Positions 19,163 through 28,344 of a DNA stretch of 64,000 nucleotides are shown here, piece by piece. Below the pieces are notes generated by a model. That model had not been told where the DNA came from. It saw only the letters and a program-made list of their open reading frames with translations, and did not search any database. The stretch is taken from assembly GCF_031157375.1 (NCBI RefSeq), contig NZ_JAVIFV010000001.1:1345841-1409840 (forward strand). The letters are read 5' to 3'. The DNA is from Sphingosinicella sp. LHD-64 (GTDB lineage: Bacteria > Pseudomonadota > Alphaproteobacteria > Sphingomonadales > Sphingomonadaceae). Position 1 is the stretch's first letter, and each line of letters starts with the position of its first letter. Made by a program: the position numbers and the translations under genes.

Positions 19163-20160
19163 TGGCCCGCCTCGGCGCCTGGATCGAGCCGCGTCCCGAG
19201 GGCATCTATGTCCGTCCGGCCGATGCGTGGATCGATCCCTCCCAGCCGAAGGCCAGGGCGCTGGTCACCCACGGTCATGCGGATCATGCCCGCGGCGGCC
19301 ATGACAAGGTCTGGGCGACGCCCGAGACGCTGGCGATCATGGCCTGCCGCTACGGGCCGCAACCCGAGAACCCGGTGGCCTATGGCGAGAGCGTCCGGCT
19401 CGGCGAGGTCGACATCCGCTTCATCCCCGCCGGTCACGTCCTCGGATCGGCCCAGATCGTGCTCGACCATGGCGGCGAGCGGATCGTCGTCTCCGGCGAC
19501 TACAAGCGCCGGCCGGACCCGACCTGCGCGCCCTTCGAGCCGGTGCCCTGCGACGTGTTCGTCACCGAGGCGACCTTCGGCCTGCCCGTCTTCCGCCATC
19601 CGGCGACCGCCGAGGAGATCGATCGCCTGCTCCAGCGCCTCCACGACAATCCCGATCGCTGCATCCTCGTCGGCGCCTATGCGCTCGGCAAGGCGCAGCG
19701 GCTGATCGTCGAGATGCGCTGCCGCGGCCACCACGATCCGATCTATATCCACGGCGCTCTCGAACGATTGTGCGATCTCTACGCCCAATTCGGCGTGCCG
19801 CTCGGCGACCTCCGTCCGGCCACCGGCGTGTCCAAGGAGAAGCTGAAGGGCCGGATCATCCTTGCCCCACCTGGCTCACTCAACGATCGCTGGTCGCGGC
19901 GCCTGCCCGATCCGATCACCGCCATGGCCTCGGGCTGGATGCGCATCCGCCAGCGCGCGCGCCAGCGGCTGGTCGAAATGCCGCTCATCGTCTCCGACCA
20001 TGCCGATTGGGACGAGCTTACCGAGACGATCCGGGAGCTCGCCCCGCGCGAGGTCTGGATCACGCACGGTCGCGAGGACGCGCTGAAGCATTGGTGCATG
20101 ACCCGCCAGATCAAGGCGCGCGAGCTGAACCTGGTCGGCTACGAGGACGAGGACGACTAG
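19162..20160 (+). CDS. Ligase-associated DNA damage response exonuclease (metallo-beta-lactamase fold)
   Basis: The 332-residue protein has the metallo-beta-lactamase metal motif THGHADH (His37, His39, Asp41, His42), later metal residues in IPAGHVLGSAQ and VVSGDY, and the beta-CASP-like part of SNM1/CPSF nucleases. The full pattern matches the exonuclease of the ligase-associated repair set. It is probably a metal-dependent DNA exonuclease working with the Lhr-like helicase encoded divergently. The ATP-dependent ligase normally next to it is absent here. The TAG stop is shared through CTAG with the converging small membrane protein gene. Confidence 0.88.
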   Translation: MARLGAWIEPRPEGIYVRPADAWIDPSQPKARALVTHGHADHARGGHDKVWATPETLAIMACRYGPQPENPVAYGESVRLGEVDIRFIPAGHVLGSAQIVLDHGGERIVVSGDYKRRPDPTCAPFEPVPCDVFVTEATFGLPVFRHPATAEEIDRLLQRLHDNPDRCILVGAYALGKAQRLIVEMRCRGHHDPIYIHGALERLCDLYAQFGVPLGDLRPATGVSKEKLKGRIILAPPGSLNDRWSRRLPDPITAMASGWMRIRQRARQRLVEMPLIVSDHADWDELTETIRELAPREVWITHGREDALKHWCMTRQIKARELNLVGYEDEDD

Positions 20161-20399
20161 AGCGTCGCGATGGCGGCCACACCGACAGCGGCGGCCGCGA
20201 GGATCGCCCAGCGCACCTGCCGCTCCAGCGTGAAATTGCCGGTCTTCGACAGGATGAGGCCGCTCAGCGGCATCACCACGATGAGCAGTGCCAGCGCCAG
20301 CGCACCGCCGAGGAAGAAGCCGCCAGACACGCCGCCCGCCATCGCCAGCGCCGCCCAGGCGAGCGCGAAGAGCAAGGCGTCGGTGTTGAGCTTGGGCAT
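20157..20399 (-). CDS. Small two-helix membrane protein, function unknown
   Basis: The 80-residue protein consists largely of hydrophobic helices (about 6-42 and 60-79) separated by a short loop with KTGNFTLERQ. AGGAA lies five bases before the ATG at 20399, which sets the start; the frame opens ten codons earlier without a site. No family is recognised. It is convergent with the exonuclease gene and divergent from the hydrolase gene. Confidence 0.65.
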   Translation of the reverse strand: MPKLNTDALLFALAWAALAMAGGVSGGFFLGGALALALLIVVMPLSGLILSKTGNFTLERQVRWAILAAAAVGVAAIATL

Positions 20400-20497
20400 C
20401 GGTTCCTGCCGATAGCCGAATGCCCGCACAGCGCAATGGCGGAATGCCGGGGCTGACCGCTCTTAGCCTTGAGGAGAGGTTTCGACGGAGGCGGGCG

Positions 20498-21469
20498 ATG
20501 CGGGTGAAAGCGATCCTTGCGGCAATCCTGCTCGGTGCGGCATCGGCCGCACCGGCGGCGCCCGACGACCTGTTCCACCAGCTCCAGGCCAACGCCTGGT
20601 ACCTGACCACCGGCGACCGGACCTCGTTGGTTTACGTGACCTCGCTCGGCCGGGGCCCGCGCGTGGTCGTGCTGCACGGCGGGTTCGGCGCCAATCTCTA
20701 TTATATGGTCCGCGCGATCGAGCCACATCTCGGCGTGCGCGAGTTCGTCCTTTACGATCAGCGCGGCAGCCTGCTCTCGCCGCACCGCGCCGCGCTCGAC
20801 ACCCTGTCGGTCGAGAACCTGGTCGACGATCTCGAGCGGCTCCGCGTCCAGCTCGGCGAGGAGCGCCTCGTGCTATTCGCCCATTCGATGGGATCACGAC
20901 TCGCCTATGAATATCTGCGCCGCTTCCCCGATCGGGTCGCGGGCCTGATCCTGGTCGGCGCCTTCCCGCCGCGCGGCGGCGGGTCGTTCGACGCGATCAA
21001 CCAGCGCGGCACCGCGATGACCAGCCGGCCGGAGGTCGCCGCCGTCCTCGCCGCCGAGGGGGTGGCGGAGCTGACCGAGGCCTCGACGGACCGGCAGCGT
21101 ACGCTCAACTGGCGGATTCGCTTCGCCGGCGTGAACATGGTCCATGTCGAGCGCTGGCGCGACATGGAGGGCGGCCGCGCCTTCTACAACGGCGAGACCG
21201 GCGGGCGCCTGGGCAACAGCTTGACCGGAGACTGGGACGTGCCCGCCATGCTCGGCGCGCGCCGGATCCCGATCAGCGTGATCCAGGGCGATCAGGACTA
21301 TGTCGATCCGTCGGCCGCCGGCTGGTCGGCGCTGGCCGGGGAGGGCGGCCCGCTTGTCCGCTGCCTTAACGTGACGCCGATCCGCGACGGCGGCCATGCC
21401 GTCTGGCTGGACGATCCTCGGGGTTTCGCCGCGGCCGTCACCCGCGCCCTGGAGCGCAGCGCCTGCTAG
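20498..21469 (+). CDS. Secreted alpha/beta hydrolase
   Basis: The 323-residue protein has a signal peptide ([10 protein letters not shown]) and an alpha/beta hydrolase fold. The oxyanion motif is VLHGGFG, the nucleophile Ser lies in FAHSMGS, the acid is in QGDQDYVD and the catalytic His in GGHAVW. The pattern resembles proline iminopeptidases and related esterases; the substrate is unknown. A GGAGG site ten bases before the ATG at 20498 sets the start. The stop shares a CTAG with the converging phosphomannomutase gene. Confidence 0.85.
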   Translation: MRVKAILAAILLGAASAAPAAPDDLFHQLQANAWYLTTGDRTSLVYVTSLGRGPRVVVLHGGFGANLYYMVRAIEPHLGVREFVLYDQRGSLLSPHRAALDTLSVENLVDDLERLRVQLGEERLVLFAHSMGSRLAYEYLRRFPDRVAGLILVGAFPPRGGGSFDAINQRGTAMTSRPEVAAVLAAEGVAELTEASTDRQRTLNWRIRFAGVNMVHVERWRDMEGGRAFYNGETGGRLGNSLTGDWDVPAMLGARRIPISVIQGDQDYVDPSAAGWSALAGEGGPLVRCLNVTPIRDGGHAVWLDDPRGFAAAVTRALERSAC

Positions 21470-22848
21470 TGCGCTGCCTGCGGCCCGCGCTGCAGGCCTG
21501 AGCGCGCCAGCTGATCGTCGATCTGCGCGACAAGCCGGCCGAGCCCCGCTTCGTCCTTCGCCTCGGCGCGGGCGACGAGCACGTCCTGGGTGTTGGACGC
21601 GCGCAGCAGCCACCAGCCGTCGTCGGTGCTCACCCGCGCGCCGTCGGTGCGGTTGACGTCCGCTCCGTCCGCCGCGAGCCGGTCCAGCACCTCGTCGACC
21701 ACCGCGAACTTGCGGGTCTCGTCGACCTGGAAACGCATCTCGGGGGTGTTCACGACGTCCGGCATCGCAGACCGCAAGGCGGTCAGCGAGCCGCCGAGCT
21801 CGGACACCGCCCGGATCAGCCGCACCGCGGCATAGGGCGCGTCGTCGAAGCCGTAATAGTCATGCGCGAAGAAGATGTGGCCGCTCATCTCGCCGGCGAG
21901 CGGCGCGCCGGTTTCCTTCATCTTCGACTTGATCAGGCTGTGGCCGGTCTTCCACATGCAGGGTGTGCCGCCCAGCTCGGCGATCCGATCGAACAGCGCC
22001 TGGCTCGCCTTCACGTCGGCGATGATCGTCGCGCCCGGCACGGCCTTCAGCACCGGCTCGGCGAGGATGGCGAGGAGCTGGTCGCCCCAGACGACCCGGC
22101 CGAGCCCGTCGACCGCGCCGATCCGGTCGCCGTCGCCGTCGAAGGCGATGCCGAAATCGAGCCCGTGGGCGTGGACGAGCTGCTTCAGGTCCGCGAGATT
22201 CTTCTCGTCGGTCGGATCGGGATGGTGGTTGGGGAAGCGCCCGTCGACCTCGGAGAACAGCACATGATGCTCGCCCGGCAGCTTCTGGACGAGCCGCTCG
22301 ACGACCGGGCCGGCGGCACCGTTGCCGGCGTCCCAGCCGATCCGGAACGCGTGGCCGTCGAAGCCCTGGAGCAGCCGGTCGACATAGCGGTCCATCACGT
22401 CCTCGTCAGACACCGCGCCCTCGCCCGTCTCCCAGTCGCCGGCGGCCGCCATCCTGCCGACACCCTGGATGTCCTGGCCGAAGAAGGCGTTGCCGCCGAG
22501 AACCATCTTGAAGCCGTTATAGTCGGCCGGATTGTGGCTGCCGGTGATCATGATGCCGCCGTCGACGTCCAGTTCGGCCGCCGCGAAATAGAGCATCGGC
22601 GTCGGGCCGAGGCCCACGCGCACGACATCGACGCCGCTCTCGTTCAGGCCGCGCACCAGCGCCGTTTCCATGGCCGGAGAACTCTGCCGCCCGTCGCGCC
22701 CGACCGCGACCTTTGCGCCACCCGCGCGCCGCACCAAAGTTCCGAAGCTGCGCCCCAGGGCATAAGCATCCATCTCCCCGAGCGTTTTTCCGACGACGCC
22801 GCGAATGTCGTACTCGCGCAGGGACGTGGGGTGGAACTGGTGGGTCAT
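21466..22848 (-). CDS. Phosphomannomutase/phosphoglucomutase
   Basis: The 460-residue enzyme of the alpha-D-phosphohexomutase family interconverts hexose 6- and 1-phosphates for nucleotide-sugar and polysaccharide synthesis. Visible motifs are the phosphoserine loop [11 protein letters not shown], the metal loop DGDGDR, the sugar loop GEMSGH and the phosphate loop RASNTQ. The ATG at 22848 has GGAG a few bases upstream; an ATG five codons earlier would put that site within the gene. It lies 24 bases after the DnaJ-like gene on the same strand, probably in one operon with mipZ. Confidence 0.94.
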   Translation of the reverse strand: MTHQFHPTSLREYDIRGVVGKTLGEMDAYALGRSFGTLVRRAGGAKVAVGRDGRQSSPAMETALVRGLNESGVDVVRVGLGPTPMLYFAAAELDVDGGIMITGSHNPADYNGFKMVLGGNAFFGQDIQGVGRMAAAGDWETGEGAVSDEDVMDRYVDRLLQGFDGHAFRIGWDAGNGAAGPVVERLVQKLPGEHHVLFSEVDGRFPNHHPDPTDEKNLADLKQLVHAHGLDFGIAFDGDGDRIGAVDGLGRVVWGDQLLAILAEPVLKAVPGATIIADVKASQALFDRIAELGGTPCMWKTGHSLIKSKMKETGAPLAGEMSGHIFFAHDYYGFDDAPYAAVRLIRAVSELGGSLTALRSAMPDVVNTPEMRFQVDETRKFAVVDEVLDRLAADGADVNRTDGARVSTDDGWWLLRASNTQDVLVARAEAKDEAGLGRLVAQIDDQLARSGLQRGPQAAH

Positions 22849-22872
22849 GGATACTCCGTTCATGCGGCCGAA

Positions 22873-23148
22873 TCAGCGCATGCGCGATGTACTGCGCTGC
22901 AACTCCGCCACCAACGCGTCGCGCGCCATATTGACCCTTGTGGCAAGCTCAGCCGATCCGCCGGCATCCGGATGGACCTTCTGGATCAGCCGCCGGTGCG
23001 CCTCGCGGATGTCCGCCAGCGTCGCGTCCTCGCCGACGCCGAGCAGCGCGCGTGCCTCGGCGGGCGGCATGGCAGGGCGCTTGCGGCCGTTCTGCCACCA
23101 CCACCAGGCCCCCGCCACAAGGGCGAGGAGCAGGAGCAGCTTCAACAT
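22873..23148 (-). CDS. Membrane-anchored J-domain protein
   Basis: The 91-residue protein has an N-terminal membrane helix (MLKLLLLLALVAGAWWWW) and a minimal J domain with the HPD motif at residues 59-61 (QKVHPDAGG). J domains stimulate the ATPase of Hsp70 (DnaK). The start overlaps the stop of mipZ (TGATG), so it is translationally coupled. The full-length frame is much longer, but only the part from 23148 has sensible protein sequence. Confidence 0.85.
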   Translation of the reverse strand: MLKLLLLLALVAGAWWWWQNGRKRPAMPPAEARALLGVGEDATLADIREAHRRLIQKVHPDAGGSAELATRVNMARDALVAELQRSTSRMR

Positions 23149-23963
23149 CAGCCGGCGACCGCCTGACGCGGGGCGCCCGCGCCGTCCGCCTCGGGCAGCG
23201 CGAAACCGGCGATCATCTCGCGCAGCTCCTGCCGCGCGGCGATATGGGCGATGCCAACCTCGCCGATCTGCTTGAGGTCGAGCAGGGTCAGCCCCTTGGG
23301 GAAGAGCTCGCGGTAGATGACACGCTCGCCGAGGCCCGGGATGATCCGGAAACCGACCCGGCGCGAGAGCTCGCCGAGCGCCTCGCCGACGCGGCGCATG
23401 TTCTTCGCCTCGACATGCTGCATGCGGTTCCTCAGCACGACCCAGTCGACGCTCTGCCCCTGCGTCTTGGCGCGCTGGGTGCGGCTGTTCCAGACCAGCT
23501 CGGCATAGAAGCTCGGCCGGCGCACCCGGTAGGTCTCGGCATCGACCTCGCCGATCAGGTCGAGATCGACGAAGCTGTCGTTGATCGGCGTGACCAGCGT
23601 GTCCGCGCGCACCATCGCCGCGCGGGCATGCGGATCGTCGCGCCCGGGCGTGTCGATGACGAGCACGTCGGCGCCCTCCGACACCCGCGCGATCACGTCG
23701 TCGAGGCTCTCGCCCTTCGCCGGGTCGAACGTATCGTGGACCGGGATCGGCAGCGCGACACCGATCCGCTTCACCGTCGCTGCGCGGTTGTCGAGATAGC
23801 GGCCGAGCGTGCGCTGGCGCGTGTCGAGGTCGAGCGCCGCGACCTTGCGCCCCTGCGCGGCAAGCGCGACCGCGCTGTGCACCGCGGTGGTGGACTTGCC
23901 GGTGCCGCCCTTTTCGTTGGCGAAGACGAGAAAATGCGGGCCAGAGCCGGCCATGTCGATCAC
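23148..23963 (-). CDS. mipZ: Division-plane positioning ATPase MipZ
   Basis: The 271-residue ParA/MinD-type ATPase has a deviant Walker A box NEKGGTGKSTTAVH, LDLDTRQRT, the switch DTPGRDD and the conserved block DWVVLRNRM, and a C-terminal FPKGLTLLDL. These match Caulobacter MipZ. MipZ forms gradients from ParB at the poles and blocks FtsZ there, placing the division site at midcell. A GTG at 23963 or ATG at 23954 may start the protein. It is divergent from panC (77-base gap). Confidence 0.93.
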   Translation of the reverse strand: MIDMAGSGPHFLVFANEKGGTGKSTTAVHSAVALAAQGRKVAALDLDTRQRTLGRYLDNRAATVKRIGVALPIPVHDTFDPAKGESLDDVIARVSEGADVLVIDTPGRDDPHARAAMVRADTLVTPINDSFVDLDLIGEVDAETYRVRRPSFYAELVWNSRTQRAKTQGQSVDWVVLRNRMQHVEAKNMRRVGEALGELSRRVGFRIIPGLGERVIYRELFPKGLTLLDLKQIGEVGIAHIAARQELREMIAGFALPEADGAGAPRQAVAG

Positions 23964-24040
23964 TGCCCCAACACTTGATCTTGAACCGTCGCACGGCCAA
24001 GGAACCGCGCTCCAGTCCCTCTATCGGAGGCCGTCGGGCC

Positions 24041-24886
24041 GTGCAAATCATCCGTGAGACCGAGGCGCTCCGCGAGGCGGTGACGGCGCTGCGCGCCGAC
24101 GGCGGCCGGGTGGCGATGGTGCCGACCATGGGCGCGCTCCATGCCGGCCACATGGCGCTGGTCGCCGAAGGCCGCCGCCGCGCCGCCCATGTCGTCGCCT
24201 CGATCTTCGTCAATCCGAAGCAGTTCGCGCCGACCGAGGATCTCTCCACCTATCCCCGCCGCGAGGCGGGCGATGCCCGGATGCTGGAGGACGAGGGCTG
24301 CGCGATCCTCTGGGCGCCGGACGTGGCCGCCATGTATCCGGACGGCTTCGCGACCAACATCAGCGTCGCCGGCGTCAGCGAGGGGCTCGACGGTGCCGCC
24401 CGCCCCGGCCATTTCGACGGCGTCGCCACCGTCGTCGTCAAATTGTTCAACCAGGTCCGCCCCGACGTCGCCCTGTTCGGCGAGAAGGATTATCAGCAGC
24501 TCTGCGTCATCCGCCGGCTGGTCCGCGACCTCGATCTCGCGATCGAGATCGTCGGCGTCCCCACCCAGCGCGACGCCGACGGCCTCGCCCTCTCATCGCG
24601 CAACGCCTATCTCTCGGACGAGGAACGCAAGGCCGCCCGCGCCCTGCCGCGGTCGCTCGGCGAGGCCGCCCAGGCGATGATCGAGGGCGGCGACGTGGCC
24701 GAAGTGCTGGACCGCGCCCGCACTCGCCTCGCCGCTGCCGGCTTCGATCCGATCGACTATGTCACCCTGAGCGACGCCGAAAGTCTCGCGCCACTGGCTA
24801 CCCTCGACCGACCGGCTCGCCTGCTCGCCGCCGCCCGAATGGGCCGCACCCGGCTGATCGACAACCTGCCGGTGCTATCGGCATAG
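24041..24886 (+). CDS. panC: Pantothenate synthetase
   Basis: The 281-residue enzyme joins pantoate and beta-alanine with ATP to make pantothenate. It shows the nucleotide motif PTMGALHAGH, VVVKLFNQVRPDVALFGEKD and the ALSSRN motif. The GTG at 24041, ten bases after GGAGG, gives the usual family length; an in-frame start 22 codons upstream would add non-homologous residues. The other pantothenate genes are not next to it. Confidence 0.95.
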   Translation: MQIIRETEALREAVTALRADGGRVAMVPTMGALHAGHMALVAEGRRRAAHVVASIFVNPKQFAPTEDLSTYPRREAGDARMLEDEGCAILWAPDVAAMYPDGFATNISVAGVSEGLDGAARPGHFDGVATVVVKLFNQVRPDVALFGEKDYQQLCVIRRLVRDLDLAIEIVGVPTQRDADGLALSSRNAYLSDEERKAARALPRSLGEAAQAMIEGGDVAEVLDRARTRLAAAGFDPIDYVTLSDAESLAPLATLDRPARLLAAARMGRTRLIDNLPVLSA

Positions 24887-24935
24887 GATCTTCGGCCAGC
24901 CATGTGCTGTTCGGCTGGCATGCGCTGCAGAACGA

Positions 24936-26294
24936 TCAGTCGGCAGACCGGGGAACGGTGCGCGACGCCGGTTCATCGATCCACATGATCTCCATTGCCG
25001 GCCCGGTGAGACGCAGCCTGAGCGCATCGTCATAGCCTTCCGCCAGGAACAGGCCGTCACTGGTCATTGGCATCAGCCGGGCCGTCGGGCGATCCGCCCG
25101 TTCCAGCCAGAGCGCGCCGTCCCTGAATACGACGCGGTTGCTACCATATGTGCCGGCGAGTGGCCGCAGCCGATCGGCGGGGACTGCAACCGGATGCAAC
25201 CGTGCCTCGATTCCGCTTCGCGCCCAGGCCCAGTCGGCCCGGTCCGCCGCATCGGCCCCGGTGCGACCTTCCAGATCGGCCAGCGCCAACGAGAGGGCGG
25301 TGTCCAGCGCCTGCTGCGGCGCCACCGCGACGTCGGGGCTGACGCCGACGCCTTCCCAGTTCGACTGGCTGACCGCATGGACCGGTCGCCCGAAGGAGAC
25401 ACTCAGCATGAAGCCCGGGGCGATCGGGGTGAAGCCGTTGTTGTTGGCCGCACCTCCGGTCTTTGCCCCGACCAGCCGGCCGAGCCGGAACTGCTGCACG
25501 TCATAGGCGAACGCCTCCGCCGCCGATCCGGTGCGGCCATCGATCAGGACGTAGAGCGGCCGTCCGGTCAGCCGGCCTGCGGGGAGATATCCGAGACTCC
25601 GTGACTGGGACGGCGTTTCGCCGCCCTGCAGGAAGGTCATTTCCAGCCGGTTGGGTGCCAGGAAATGGCTGATCAGGTAGTTGACCGCGCCGTGCGAGCC
25701 GCCGCCATTGCCGCGCAGGTCGATGACGATCGCGTCGCCGTCTCTTAGGAAACGCGCCGCCGCATCGTAGGCGGCCCCGCTTTCGTCATCGACCCAGTTG
25801 AAGCCGGCCACCTTGAGGTAGCGGACGTTGCCGGGGAGGATGCGCATGTCCCGAAGGCCATGGTTCGATCGCACAGCCAGCCGGCGCCAGTAGGCCGCCA
25901 TCGCCGGATCTTCCTCCGGCGCGCCGGTCGCCGCGACGGCCAGCCGATACTGAGCCGGATCCACGTTGACGTACATGTGGCGGTCCTGACTCGACTCGCG
26001 CAGGTCCTCGGTCACGCGCTCGGCGAAGTTTCCGGGCGACTCCGTCGTGTAGCGACCGTTGGCAAGACTCGCGCGCAGCCGCGCCTCGATCACCGGCACC
26101 CGGTCGGGAAACACATATTTCTCTCGCACGGCGGCGATGATCGCCTCGATCGCCGCGGTTCGCTGCTCGACGGTGAGCGCGGTCAGTGCATCGGACCGCG
26201 CGACAGCGGTCGGGGCGGCGCGCTGGGCGAGCGCGGGCGCCGGGGCGAGGGGGGTCAATGCGGCGATCGCCGCGACGAGGGTCCTGGGTATCAT
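24936..26294 (-). CDS. Secreted S41-family peptidase
   Basis: The 452-residue protein has a signal peptide ending in ALA, a short N-terminal helical region, and a tail-specific protease (S41) catalytic core with IVIDLRGNGGGS and the nucleophile region DGRTGSAAEAFAY followed by LVGAKTGG. No PDZ domain is evident. A C-terminal extension of about 90 residues follows. GGAG sits eight bases before the ATG, inside the end of the MarR-like gene, whose stop is only two bases upstream, so the two are coupled. Confidence 0.87.
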   Translation of the reverse strand: MIPRTLVAAIAALTPLAPAPALAQRAAPTAVARSDALTALTVEQRTAAIEAIIAAVREKYVFPDRVPVIEARLRASLANGRYTTESPGNFAERVTEDLRESSQDRHMYVNVDPAQYRLAVAATGAPEEDPAMAAYWRRLAVRSNHGLRDMRILPGNVRYLKVAGFNWVDDESGAAYDAAARFLRDGDAIVIDLRGNGGGSHGAVNYLISHFLAPNRLEMTFLQGGETPSQSRSLGYLPAGRLTGRPLYVLIDGRTGSAAEAFAYDVQQFRLGRLVGAKTGGAANNNGFTPIAPGFMLSVSFGRPVHAVSQSNWEGVGVSPDVAVAPQQALDTALSLALADLEGRTGADAADRADWAWARSGIEARLHPVAVPADRLRPLAGTYGSNRVVFRDGALWLERADRPTARLMPMTSDGLFLAEGYDDALRLRLTGPAMEIMWIDEPASRTVPRSAD

Positions 26295-26296
26295 TG

Positions 26297-26773
26297 TCAG
26301 GTCTCCGGATGGACGGCTTCGGACTGGCGGATGCGGTCGGCGAAAGGCTGGCATTCCAGAGCGTCGAGCGCCTGCGCCACGACATCCGCGAGCGGAAGGC
26401 CGAGATCGGTGTCGATGGAGCGGGCGGCAGCTTCGGTGGCGGCCCAGCGGCGTTCAAGCTGCGGCAACATCGCTTCGAGCGCCGGTGCGGCGGCGACGAT
26501 ACGCTCGCGGGCGTCGGCGCCCGGCACCAGCGTCACCAGCGCATGTTCCGCCATCTGGGCAACGGTCTGGCTCGCGGCCGAGTGGGAAACGCCGGTTCGC
26601 GCGGCGAGATCGCGGATCGTGGCCGGCCCGTCCCGCACCAGCGCGCGGACGATCGGCGTGTAGCGGGGGCGGTAGTCCAGCCCGTCACCGGTATAGCTGG
26701 CCTCGACCGCGCCATCGAGATGCTCGATCAGCCGTCGGAGAAGTGTACCCAAGGTTGGTCGGGTATAATACAT
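26297..26773 (-). CDS. MarR-type transcriptional regulator
   Basis: The 158-residue protein has a winged helix-turn-helix (RDLAARTGVSHSAASQTVAQM, about residues 56-76) with the MarR arrangement of flanking helices. It is the first gene of a two-gene operon with the S41 peptidase and probably represses it. A promoter with TTGACA and TATAAC boxes ends seven bases before the ATG, so the mRNA is probably leaderless. AATATAA and TTATGTATT flank the start region as a possible self-operator. Confidence 0.78.
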   Translation of the reverse strand: MYYTRPTLGTLLRRLIEHLDGAVEASYTGDGLDYRPRYTPIVRALVRDGPATIRDLAARTGVSHSAASQTVAQMAEHALVTLVPGADARERIVAAAPALEAMLPQLERRWAATEAAARSIDTDLGLPLADVVAQALDALECQPFADRIRQSEAVHPET

Positions 26774-26780
26774 AAGTGCT

Positions 26781-26808
26781 GTTATATTTTGCTGTCCTGC
26801 CGTGTCAA
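26781..26808 (-). promoter_or_regulatory. Sigma70-like promoter of the MarR/S41 operon
   Basis: On the minus strand TTGACA (26808-26803) is followed after 16 bases by TATAAC (26786-26781). The next seven bases lead straight to the ATG at 26773, so transcription should start at or next to the start codon. Confidence 0.7.
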
Positions 26809-26913
26809 TACAGCAGATCACGCCCTGATGGGTAGAGGCCAAGGCAGTTTTGGGATGCGCCGCGCCGCATAGCCCGCTAGCCAGTCTTCAGCTCTTACGA
26901 TCAGAGGATTCGC

Positions 26914-27843
26914 ATGCCCGGGGGATTGGTCGCGCTGCTCGACGACGTGGCGGCGCTCACGAAACTGGCGGCCTCGTCGCTCGACGACGTGGCCGGCGCG
27001 GCCGGCAAGGCCGGAGCCAAGGCGGCCGGTGTGGTGATCGACGACACGGCGGTGACGCCGCGCTACGTCGTCGGCCTCTCGCCGGAGCGCGAGCTGCCGA
27101 TCATCGCCAAGATCGCGCGCGGCTCGCTCAAGAACAAGCTGCTCTTCCTGCTCCCGGCCGCAGTCGGCCTCAGCCTGCTCGCGCCCTGGGCGATCGTGCC
27201 GATCCTGATGGTCGGCGGCGCCTATCTCTGCTTCGAGGGCACCGAGAAGGTGGTCGAGGCGGCGCGCGGCGAGGATCATGGCGCCGAGGTGGTCGAGATC
27301 ACCGATCCCCGGGAGCTGGAGGATCGGCAGGTCGCCGGTGCGATCCGCACCGATTTCATCCTCTCGGCCGAGATCATGGCGATCGCGCTCGCCGAGCTGC
27401 CCGAGCAGTCGGCGGTGATGCAGGCCGCCGTCCTCGCCGCGGTCGCGATCGCGATCACGGTCGGCGTCTACGGCGTCGTCGCGCTGATCGTGAAGATGGA
27501 CGATGTCGGCCTCCACCTCGCCGGCCGGCCCAACGGCAGCGCCCAGGCGCTCGGCCGCGGGCTGGTCAGGACCATGCCCATCCTGCTGAAGGCTTTGTCG
27601 ATCATCGGCACCGCGGCGATGATCTGGGTCGGCGGCGGCATCATCGTCCATGGCCTCGAGGTCTTCCATCTCACCCCGATCCCGCACTGGGTTCACCATG
27701 CTGCCGAGGTCGCCGGCCACGCCGTCCCCGTCGCCCAAGGCGCCGTCCAATGGATCGTGGGCGCGATCGGATCAGGCATCGTCGGCCTGATCGTCGGCGG
27801 CGTCATTGTCGCAGCCCTGCACGCCGCGAAGAAGAAGCACTAA
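26914..27843 (+). CDS. DUF808 (YedI-like) inner-membrane protein
   Basis: The 309-residue protein starts with the family block GGLVALLDDVA and has a long Ala-rich amphipathic region, then four to six membrane segments (near 80-110, 165-195, 220-250 and 280-303). It matches the DUF808/YedI family, whose function is unknown. The gene converges with the YaiI gene; their stops overlap in CTAA. Confidence 0.85.
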   Translation: MPGGLVALLDDVAALTKLAASSLDDVAGAAGKAGAKAAGVVIDDTAVTPRYVVGLSPERELPIIAKIARGSLKNKLLFLLPAAVGLSLLAPWAIVPILMVGGAYLCFEGTEKVVEAARGEDHGAEVVEITDPRELEDRQVAGAIRTDFILSAEIMAIALAELPEQSAVMQAAVLAAVAIAITVGVYGVVALIVKMDDVGLHLAGRPNGSAQALGRGLVRTMPILLKALSIIGTAAMIWVGGGIIVHGLEVFHLTPIPHWVHHAAEVAGHAVPVAQGAVQWIVGAIGSGIVGLIVGGVIVAALHAAKKKH

Positions 27844-28307
27844 GCGGGCCGCGTCCGCTTCAACCGCACCAGCGCTTCGTCCAGCGCCGAGAGGAAGCGC
27901 GAGCGGTCGGCTTTGGCGAAGGGCGCCGGCCCGCCGCCAACCCCATCCGCCCCGGCGCGCAGGTCGGCCATGATCGCGCGGGTGGCAATGGCGCCGCCGA
28001 TCGAAGCCGTCGTGAAGGGCTTGCCGTTGGGCGCGATCACTGCCGCCGCGCCGGCCTTGAGGCAGCGGTCGGCGAGCAGGATGTCGCCAGTCACCACCAC
28101 CGTGTCGGCATCGATATGCACCGCGATCCAGTCGTCGGCCGCGTCGAAGCCGGCGTCCACGACGACACGCTCGATCAGCGGATGCTGCGGCACGCGCAGC
28201 CAGGCATTGCTGACGATGCGGACCGCGACCTCGTGGCGCCAGGCGACCTTGTAGACCTCGTCCTTGACCGGGCAGGCATCGGCATCGACCAGGATCATCG
28301 CGGGCAT
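27840..28307 (-). CDS. YaiI/YqxD family protein (DUF188)
   Basis: The 155-residue protein carries the family signature DADACPVK at the N terminus and VTGDILLADRCL, GKPFT and SRFLSALD later. It has a PIN-like fold with conserved acidic residues, and nuclease activity has been proposed but is not established. A second ATG three codons in (28298) could also serve as start. Confidence 0.92.
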   Translation of the reverse strand: MPAMILVDADACPVKDEVYKVAWRHEVAVRIVSNAWLRVPQHPLIERVVVDAGFDAADDWIAVHIDADTVVVTGDILLADRCLKAGAAAVIAPNGKPFTTASIGGAIATRAIMADLRAGADGVGGGPAPFAKADRSRFLSALDEALVRLKRTRPA

Positions 28308-28344
28308 CGCCGCGCCTTAGTCCGGCGAGACCCGGTCGGACAAC

